From Halanaerobium sp964649895 (GTDB lineage: Bacteria > Bacillota > Halanaerobiia > Halanaerobiales > Halanaerobiaceae): a stretch of 59,412 nt of DNA. A program made the position numbers and the translations under genes. Every line of letters begins with the position of its first letter. The stretch's first letter is position 1. Under the pieces are notes generated by a model, which saw nothing but the letters and a program-made list of their open reading frames with translations, had not been told where the DNA came from and searched no databases. Shown piece by piece: positions 53,451 to 59,412 of this stretch. Location: assembly GCA_964649895.1 (NCBI GenBank), contig CAZYRX010000009.1, positions 1 through 59,412 on the forward strand, in the 5' to 3' direction.

Positions 53451-54776
53451 TTAGATATTGCATTTTTCTTCATTTTTAAGTGATTTATATGCTGGTCTGA
53501 TTATTTTATCATCACTAACAACCTGCTCAATTCTATGAGCACACCAACTCGCTACTCTAGCAGTTGCAAAAAGTGGAGTATAAAGCTCCTTAGGTATGTT
53601 CAACAATTCATAAACGAAGCCCGAATAAAGGTCAACATTTGCACAAATTTCTACATTTGCCCCTCTTTTTTCTTTGAAAATTTCTTTTGTCAGCTTCTCA
53701 ATACTGCTGTAGAGTTTAAATTCGTCCATTCTATCTTTTGCTTGTGCTAACTCTTTTGATTTTTCTTTTAATATGACAGCCCTAGGATCAGATTTAGTGT
53801 ATACTGCATGACCCATTCCATAAATAAGACCTTTTTTATCAAAAACTTCTTTATTCAATATTTTAAGTAAATATTCTTTAATTTCTTTTTCATTCGTATA
53901 ATCATCAATATTCTCTTTTATATTATCAATCATAGCTCTAACTCTTAAGTTTGCTCCTCCATGTTTTGGTCCTTTAAGACTTCCAACTGCTGCACCAACT
54001 GCAGAATAGGTATCAGTTCCACTTGATGACACTACATGAGTTGCAAATGCTGAGTTGTTACCTCCACCATGTTCAGCATGTAAGATTAATAATAAATCAA
54101 GTGTATCTAATTCTAATTTTGTATAGCGATTATCTGACCTTATCATATGAAGGATGTTTCCTGCAGTACCTATATTATCTTTAGGATTATGAAGGTATAA
54201 GCTTTTATTATCAAAATAATGAGCTTTTGCCTGATATCCATACGAAATTATAGTAGGGAACCTTGCAATTAATTTAAGACTCTGCAGAAGCATTTTATCA
54301 ATATCAAGACAATCTGGTTTATTATCATAAGAATACAGGACCAGAATACTTCTCTGAAGTTTATTCATAACATCAATACTTGGACTCTTTAAGATAGTGT
54401 TTTCTGTGAAATGTGGTGGAAGTTTCCTAAATCCATCTAATACTTCATTAAAAATATTTAAATCTTTCTCAGAAGGTAATTCTCCAAATAATAAAAGATA
54501 TATTATACTTTCATATCCAAAATTACCTGTCCTTTTAATAAGTTCACCAATCTCTATATCTCTATAATACAGCCTACCTTCTGTAGGTATTTTTTCACCA
54601 TCACAATAGGTATAACCATGTACAGACCCAATTTTAGTAAATCCTACTACAACACCAGTGCCATCAGAATTTCTTAAACCCTGTTTAATATCATATTTTT
54701 TATAGTAATCCTCAGAAATCTTATTAACGCTTTTTACCTGTTCTGATACATTTTTCAGCCAATTTGTTTTCCCCAT
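53451..54776 (-). CDS. Citrate (Si)-synthase family protein
   Basis: The enzyme joins acetyl-CoA and oxaloacetate to make citrate. The 441-residue protein shows the three active-site segments: LLILHAEHGGGNNSAFATHVVSSS with one histidine, SLKGPKHGGANLRVRAMI with the second (about 268), and GMGHAVYTKSDPRA (about 318) before the terminal aspartate region. ARVASWCAHRIEQ lies near the C terminus. It is a long, type-I-like form. Whether it also takes propionyl-CoA cannot be told. AGGAG precedes the ATG. It is upstream of the photolyase-like gene and may be cotranscribed. Oxaloacetate would come from the pyruvate carboxylase in this window. Confidence 0.9.
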   Translation of the reverse strand: MGKTNWLKNVSEQVKSVNKISEDYYKKYDIKQGLRNSDGTGVVVGFTKIGSVHGYTYCDGEKIPTEGRLYYRDIEIGELIKRTGNFGYESIIYLLLFGELPSEKDLNIFNEVLDGFRKLPPHFTENTILKSPSIDVMNKLQRSILVLYSYDNKPDCLDIDKMLLQSLKLIARFPTIISYGYQAKAHYFDNKSLYLHNPKDNIGTAGNILHMIRSDNRYTKLELDTLDLLLILHAEHGGGNNSAFATHVVSSSGTDTYSAVGAAVGSLKGPKHGGANLRVRAMIDNIKENIDDYTNEKEIKEYLLKILNKEVFDKKGLIYGMGHAVYTKSDPRAVILKEKSKELAQAKDRMDEFKLYSSIEKLTKEIFKEKRGANVEICANVDLYSGFVYELLNIPKELYTPLFATARVASWCAHRIEQVVSDDKIIRPAYKSLKNEEKCNI

Positions 54777-54925
54777 TATCCCACTCCTTTTGAATATAAA
54801 AATTATTATTTACTCTCTTCTCTACTGCTTCAATAATTGATTTCATTTCAAAAAGTTTTAAACAGCATATATTAAATTATATCATTTTTATGTAATATAT
54901 CCAATTATAATGCAGAAATAATTAT

Positions 54926-55693
54926 TTAAACTCGAATGCCTGCATCTTTACAGTGACAGTTATCTTGATTAAGACCATCTCTAAAAATTTCTATAAAGGC
55001 CTCTGTAATTTCCCCTTTATTAGCTGCAAGAGAACTCTGTATTTCATGTATATTTACACTTTCTCCATAACCAGTTGCCCAATTTGTGACAATACCTATT
55101 GATGCATAACACATGTGGAGTTCCTTAGCAAGAATTACTTCTGGAATACCAGTCATACCAATTACATCTCCACCTAACTTTTCAAACATCTTTATTTCAG
55201 CTGCACTTTCAAATCGAGGGCCCTCAGTACAAACATAAACAGCATTACCTTTAATATCTATACCTTTAAAAGCAGCTTTATTATAAAATTTTTTTCTGAG
55301 ATTCTGACAATAAGGATCATTCATTTCAAAATGAATAACATCCGTATCTTCACCATTATAAAATGTATGCTCTCTAGATTTGGTAAAATCTAAAAAATCA
55401 TCAATTACTACAACTGCTCCTGGCTCAAATTCTTCATTACATGAACCTACTGCAGCAGTTGCAAAAACATATTTTACTCCCAAATTTGCTAATGCTCGCA
55501 TATTGGCCCTATAATTAATTTTATGTGGAGGAGTAGAATGTTCTCTCCCGTGTCGAGCCAAAAAAACTACATCAAAATCTCCAATTTGCACTAAATCTAC
55601 TTCAACCTCCCCATATTTTGTAGATACAATCTTTCTTTCAGCAGATTCTATTAAATCATATATACCAGTTCCACCAATAACAGCATATTCCAA
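54926..55693 (-). CDS. Methylthioadenosine/purine phosphorylase (MTAP family)
   Basis: This is a trimeric-type nucleoside phosphorylase of about 255 residues. It has AVIGGTGIYDL at the N terminus, FLARHGREHSTPPHKINYRANMRAL (phosphate and ribose binding), AAVGSCNEEFEPGAVVVIDDFLDFT, and CTEGPRFESAAEIKMFEKLGGDVIGMTGIPEVILAKELHMCYAS, the MTAP/PNP signature. The MTGIPE segment decides the base; it fits MTAP or the related methylthioinosine/hypoxanthine-type enzymes, and I cannot choose. A GTG at 55702 overlaps the ribosome site; the TTG at 55693 has AAGGAG 8 nt upstream and is preferred. The cysteine-rich end (NCHCKD) is unusual. Confidence 0.88.
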   Translation of the reverse strand: MEYAVIGGTGIYDLIESAERKIVSTKYGEVEVDLVQIGDFDVVFLARHGREHSTPPHKINYRANMRALANLGVKYVFATAAVGSCNEEFEPGAVVVIDDFLDFTKSREHTFYNGEDTDVIHFEMNDPYCQNLRKKFYNKAAFKGIDIKGNAVYVCTEGPRFESAAEIKMFEKLGGDVIGMTGIPEVILAKELHMCYASIGIVTNWATGYGESVNIHEIQSSLAANKGEITEAFIEIFRDGLNQDNCHCKDAGIRV

Positions 55694-55878
55694 AAATATC
55701 ACTCCTTGAACTTTTTATATCAAATTTTATTTACACAACTTATTGTACATTACTCATATTTATTATATACCATATTAATTTGACTTTCACTTATATTAAT
55801 AATTATGTAATTAAATTATCAAATATTAAAAGGAAATTCTTTTCTTTTAAACAAATATAATTTAGGTAGGTGATGAAA

Positions 55879-57129
55879 TTGTCTCATAAAACAGCAAAAA
55901 ATGCGTATAAAAATTTAGAAGAACGTTTAAATCAATTTCCTCAGGGGGCTCCCCCTTCTCAAACACTATATAAAATTTTAAGCATACTTTTTAGTGAAAA
56001 GGAAGCAAAAATAGTTGCAAAACTTCCTATTCGTCCTTTTACTGTTAAAACAGCAGCAAAAATACTGAAAAAAGATGAAGTTAAAACTGAAAATATTCTG
56101 GATGAATTAGCTTCAAGAGCAATTTTACTTGATACTCAACATAATGGAGAAAAGAGATATGTACTCCCACCTCCAATGGCTGGTTTCTTTGAATTCTCGA
56201 TGATGAGAACTCGTCAAGATATAGATCAAAAACTTCTCGCAGAACTTTATTATCAATATCTAAATGTTGAAGAAGACTTTATTAAAGATTTATTTTTAAG
56301 TACTGAAACAAAATTGGGAAGAGTTTATGTTAACGAGGAAGTTCTCTCTAAAGATAATTTAGTTCATATATTAGATTTTGAAAAAGCAAGTCATATAATA
56401 GAAACTTCAGAACATATTGGAATCAGCACCTGTTACTGCAGACATAAGATGCATCATCTGGATAAAGCCTGTGATGCTCCTCTGGATATCTGTATGACTT
56501 TCAATAACACAGCAGATTCTTTAATTAGACACGGCCATGCCAGAAGAGTTGAAACTTCAGAATGTATCGAATTATTGTATAAAGCTTATGAAAATAACTT
56601 AGTACAATGTGGTGAAAATGTTAGAGAAAACCCTACTTTCATCTGTAACTGCTGCGGCTGCTGCTGTGAAGCGTTAGTTGCAGCAAAGAAATTTGGGAAT
56701 TTACATCCAGTTCAAACAACTCATTTTATACCAGAAATTGATTATGAAGAATGCACTCAGTGTGGAATCTGTATAGATAAATGTCCTATTGATGCAATAT
56801 CCGAAAAAAATGGAACAATTAAAATAGATAAAGATGTCTGTTTAGGCTGTGGAGTCTGTGTTAGAGCATGTCCTAATCAAACAATAGAATTAAAAAGACG
56901 TGATGAACAGATCATAACCCCGGTCAATTCTGTACATAGAACTGTAATGATGGCTGTAGAAAAGGGTAAACTCCAGAATTTAATTTTTGAAAACCAGGCT
57001 TTTGCCAGTCACAGAGCAATGGCTGCAGTTGTATCAGCAGTGCTAAAAATGCCTCCTATAAAACAAATAATGGCAAGTAAGCAGATGAAATCAAGATATC
57101 TTGAAAAAATAATCCAAAAATTATCTTAA
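55879..57129 (+). CDS. Multi-cluster 4Fe-4S protein with N-terminal helical domain
   Basis: The protein (about 416 aa) has a winged-helix-like start (about 30-105: LPIRPFTVKTAAKILKKDEVKTENILDELASRAILLD). The middle contains CYCRHKMHHLDKAC (about 197) and the dense run CNCCGCCC (about 258-265). The C-terminal ferredoxin part has two classical [4Fe-4S] motifs, CTQCGICIDKCP and CLGCGVCVRACP (about 293-340). This arrangement is a known (Fe-S)-protein type, but the partner and reaction are unknown; an electron carrier or redox-linked enzyme is plausible. AGGTGAT lies 8 nt (aligned) before the TTG at 55879; an ATG at 55873 is possible. Confidence 0.75.
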   Translation: MSHKTAKNAYKNLEERLNQFPQGAPPSQTLYKILSILFSEKEAKIVAKLPIRPFTVKTAAKILKKDEVKTENILDELASRAILLDTQHNGEKRYVLPPPMAGFFEFSMMRTRQDIDQKLLAELYYQYLNVEEDFIKDLFLSTETKLGRVYVNEEVLSKDNLVHILDFEKASHIIETSEHIGISTCYCRHKMHHLDKACDAPLDICMTFNNTADSLIRHGHARRVETSECIELLYKAYENNLVQCGENVRENPTFICNCCGCCCEALVAAKKFGNLHPVQTTHFIPEIDYEECTQCGICIDKCPIDAISEKNGTIKIDKDVCLGCGVCVRACPNQTIELKRRDEQIITPVNSVHRTVMMAVEKGKLQNLIFENQAFASHRAMAAVVSAVLKMPPIKQIMASKQMKSRYLEKIIQKLS

Positions 57130-57256
57130 AATATATCCCAAAAAAACATTATTAATGATTATCTTATGATATAAATAAATGAAAAGATATTAGGGGAGAC
57201 TTTTGCAATAACTCTATCTAAAAATATTTTTCAAAATAGTACCTCCCTGCTTTTTA

Positions 57257-59200
57257 CTATTTTAATTCGGCTAAAACTTCATTTATATTCTTTGTTTGTT
57301 CTCCACAGACAAAGTCTTTACATATAGAAAATTTAGACTCTTCACTGCTTTGATTAAAATTAATAATTATTCTTGGTATAAATTTCTTTCTTATACTATT
57401 TAAGAGCTGCTCCACTTTTGCATTCTTTAGATCACCGTGAATGTTAATTTCCGTAAATGGATTTTGCAGATAATGATAGCTTAGAAGTAAAAAGATATGA
57501 TTAGCAGGTGAAGAATCCACTGCTTTAGAAAATACATTTAGCATTTCTCCTGCTTTTTCTCTATATTCAAAGTTATCTTTAAGATGTGAAAGCCTTAATA
57601 TATTATAACAGGCAATTGAATTAGCAGAGGGAATAGCACTATCAATTGCTTTTTTTTGTCGAATAAATAATTCATCATTATCTTTTGCGGTAAAATAAAA
57701 TCCTCCATCTTTTTCATCCCAAAAATTTTCAAACATTACCCTACTTATATTTTCAGCTTTAATTAAATATTCATTTTTTAAAGTTGCCTGATGAAGTTCA
57801 ATCAAACCCCAGAGGAGATAGGCATAATCATTCAAATTATCTGTTTCCGAGATATTCCCTTCAAAATAACTGTGAACCAATCTTCCAGACTTTCTACTCA
57901 TCTTATCAAAAATGAAACGAACAATATTTTCAGCTATTTTTAGATAGTCATTGTTAGCAAATACAAAACCTGCTTTAGCAAGTCCAACAATTATTAAAGC
58001 ATTCCAATCAGTTAATATCTTTTTATCTTTTGAAGGTCTTTTTCTCTTTTCTCTGAGAGCAAAAAGTTTTTCTTTTATCTCAGGTATCTTATTATAAGAG
58101 CCAATGTTTCGCAGGGTTAAATTTATTCTATTTTGTTCTTGGAGTTTAAAATGTTCTAATAATAAACTATATTCTTCAGTGCTTAATAAATTTTGAAGTT
58201 CAGCTTTATTCCAAAAATAATAGCCCCCTTCAACTCCATCACTATCTGCATCTTCAGCAGAATAAAAACAACCATTATCAGCCATCATATCTCTTTTTAA
58301 ATATTCTATGATCTCTTCAACAACGTCTGCATATATTTTTTCTCCTGTAGCCTGATAAACTTCTGAATAAGTGTATATTAGAAGAGCCTGGTCATAGAGC
58401 ATTTTTTCAAAGTGTGGAATTTCCCATTCGCGATCAGTAGAATAACGATGAAACCCTTTACCTAATTGATCAAAAATGCCTCCAGCCCTCATAGCTTTTA
58501 AAGTATCTTCAATCATCTCTAAATATTTTTCTTCACTATTTTCTTTCCAGAGATGAAGCAAAAATAGCAAATACTGAGGCATAGGAAACTTTGGTTCTTT
58601 TCCAAATCCAGAATATTTTTCATCATAAATTTTTTCTAATATATCAGAAGTTTTTATAAGAAGTTCTTCACTAAGTTCAATTTTTGTTTCATCCTCTTGC
58701 TTTTGTAGGTGGGAAACAACATTATTAGATGCAATTAATAGTTTATCCCTTTGAGTAATCCATAGATTGTGTATTTCTGGTAATATACTAAGTAAACCTT
58801 TACGCCCATACTTGTCTTCTTTAGGTAAATAAGTAGAAGCATAAAATGGTTTTTTATCTGCAGTCATAAAGATTGTAAGAGGCCAGCCTCCACTTCCTGT
58901 CATAGCTTGACATGCTTCCATATATAGCTTATCAATATCTGGACGTTCTTCTCTATCGACTTTTACAGCTACAAAATATTGATTTATTAGATCAGCAACT
59001 TCTTTATCAGTAAAAGATTCTTTTTCCATAACATGACACCAGTGACATGTAGAATAACCTATAGATAAAAATACAGGCACATCTCTCTGTTCTGCTTCTT
59101 TAAATGCTTCTTTAGACCATGGATACCAATCAACAGGGTTTTCCGCGTGTTGTTTTAAATAAGGACTGCTTTCTCCTTTTAAATGGTTATATTTAGTCAA
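57257..59200 (-). CDS. DUF255 thioredoxin-domain protein (YyaL/SSP411-like)
   Basis: The protein has about 647 residues. The N-terminal 170 form a thioredoxin-like DUF255 domain with the signature SSPYLKQHAENPVDWYPWSKEAF, then GYSTCHWCHVMEKESF, whose CHWC motif takes the place of CxxC, and the proline-bearing GGWPLTIFMTADKKPF. The rest is an (alpha/alpha)6-barrel like the glycoside-hydrolase/epimerase family (FHRYSTDREWEIPHFEKMLYDQALLIYTYSE, DADSDGVEGGYYFWNKAEL). The role is unknown; bacterial YyaL and human SPATA20 share it. A GTG at 59209 is possible, but GAGG is 8 nt before the TTG at 59200. Confidence 0.88.
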   Translation of the reverse strand: MTKYNHLKGESSPYLKQHAENPVDWYPWSKEAFKEAEQRDVPVFLSIGYSTCHWCHVMEKESFTDKEVADLINQYFVAVKVDREERPDIDKLYMEACQAMTGSGGWPLTIFMTADKKPFYASTYLPKEDKYGRKGLLSILPEIHNLWITQRDKLLIASNNVVSHLQKQEDETKIELSEELLIKTSDILEKIYDEKYSGFGKEPKFPMPQYLLFLLHLWKENSEEKYLEMIEDTLKAMRAGGIFDQLGKGFHRYSTDREWEIPHFEKMLYDQALLIYTYSEVYQATGEKIYADVVEEIIEYLKRDMMADNGCFYSAEDADSDGVEGGYYFWNKAELQNLLSTEEYSLLLEHFKLQEQNRINLTLRNIGSYNKIPEIKEKLFALREKRKRPSKDKKILTDWNALIIVGLAKAGFVFANNDYLKIAENIVRFIFDKMSRKSGRLVHSYFEGNISETDNLNDYAYLLWGLIELHQATLKNEYLIKAENISRVMFENFWDEKDGGFYFTAKDNDELFIRQKKAIDSAIPSANSIACYNILRLSHLKDNFEYREKAGEMLNVFSKAVDSSPANHIFLLLSYHYLQNPFTEINIHGDLKNAKVEQLLNSIRKKFIPRIIINFNQSSEESKFSICKDFVCGEQTKNINEVLAELK

Positions 59201-59312
59201 TTTATCCACCTCTTTTTAAAAGTCTATGTTTAAAAATATACAATTATGGTCCAGTGTTTAAGCTGAATAGATTGTTAATATCTAGAATATTAATTATAAT
59301 TATTACCGAATT

Positions 59313-59362
59313 ATAGCCGAGAAAGCCTCGCTTATTTTGATGGGCGGGGATGAATCAGCTAT
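59313..59362. mobile_element. Possible IS200/IS605-family end
   Basis: A 50-nt imperfect hairpin begins ATAGCCGAGAAAGCCTCGC and ends GCGGGGATGAATCAGCTAT: the outer ATAGC/GCTAT and inner CCTCGC/GCGGGG pair. This style of sequence is one I associate with IS605-type element ends. No transposase gene is inside the window, so which side the element lies on cannot be told. Confidence 0.4.
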
Positions 59363-59412
59363 TTTGATTTTAGTCAAATTAGAAATTAAAGATTTTATAA
59401 AAGCTCTTGAAA

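Noticed and set aside
1..59412. CRISPR array, tRNA or rRNA genes
   Set aside because: No regularly spaced repeats and no recognisable tRNA or rRNA signature were seen on either strand.

Overview
The window is AT-rich DNA (roughly 30% GC by eye) from a low-GC Gram-positive anaerobe. The gene content suggests a halophilic or fermentative member of the Halanaerobiales, such as a Halanaerobium-like organism; this is inferred from protein style and gene content, not from a database match. Supporting signals are strong purine-rich ribosome binding sites, textbook sigma-A promoters with 17-bp spacers, a CtsR-type operator at clpB, a Gram-positive LexA box, a lysine riboswitch, the [FeFe]-hydrogenase maturase HydF and pyruvate carboxylase. 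No phage, integron, CRISPR array, rRNA or tRNA was seen. The sequence is a draft scaffold: a run of 100 N lies inside aspA, and identical 55-bp sequences flank it.

Layout. 0.4-2.5 kb: two overlapping flavodoxin-fold reductases and a GNAT acetyltransferase. 2.6-6.4 kb: clpB with a CtsR operator, and a XerC/D-type recombinase. 6.5-11.9 kb: a lysine/diaminopimelate operon on the minus strand (lysA-dapA-dapB-dapH-class III aminotransferase) behind its own promoter, an L-box riboswitch with terminator, and a second large hairpin. 12-19 kb: gdhA, a sulfur pair (CoA-disulfide/persulfide reductase with rhodanese, and a YeeE/YedE transporter), and a DEAD-box helicase with a terminator-bearing leader. 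18.9-22.2 kb: an unusual membrane protein that joins a degenerate calcineurin-type phosphoesterase to a GT4 glycosyltransferase, overlapping a flippase-like membrane protein. 22.4-28.1 kb: a DUF815 ATPase, MATE transporter, PRPP synthetase and MgtE. 28.2-33.8 kb: an SOS-controlled Y-family polymerase and the YhaN/YhaO-type pair.

33.8-37.9 kb: two small membrane proteins, then aspA and hydF behind a leader RNA with a perfect promoter spacing and an intrinsic terminator. 38-45.3 kb: a cation-efflux protein, pyruvate carboxylase, a YolD-like protein that shares a LexA-like motif with the Y-polymerase, and membrane proteins. 45.5-52 kb: a glutaredoxin-CcdA fusion under Fur-like sites, a CorA-family transporter, bleomycin hydrolase-type aminopeptidase, a truncated fasciclin domain, SatD, an SDR and a small exported protein. 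52-59.2 kb: a cysteine-free relative of the iron-sulfur bacterial photolyases, citrate synthase, a methylthioadenosine-type phosphorylase, a cysteine-rich ferredoxin-type protein and a DUF255 thioredoxin-domain protein. The last 100 bases hold a hairpin that resembles an IS200/IS605-family end.

How the genes work together. Pyruvate carboxylase, citrate synthase, glutamate dehydrogenase and aspartase connect pyruvate, 2-oxoglutarate, glutamate and aspartate, and aspartate feeds the lysine/DAP operon. HydF points to [FeFe]-hydrogenase hydrogen production. Several genes serve stress and repair (ClpB, photolyase, Y-polymerase, YolD, YhaN/O). The most notable items are the pseudo-phosphoesterase/glycosyltransferase fusion, the photolyase that has lost all iron-sulfur cysteines, and the two unexplained leader RNAs.
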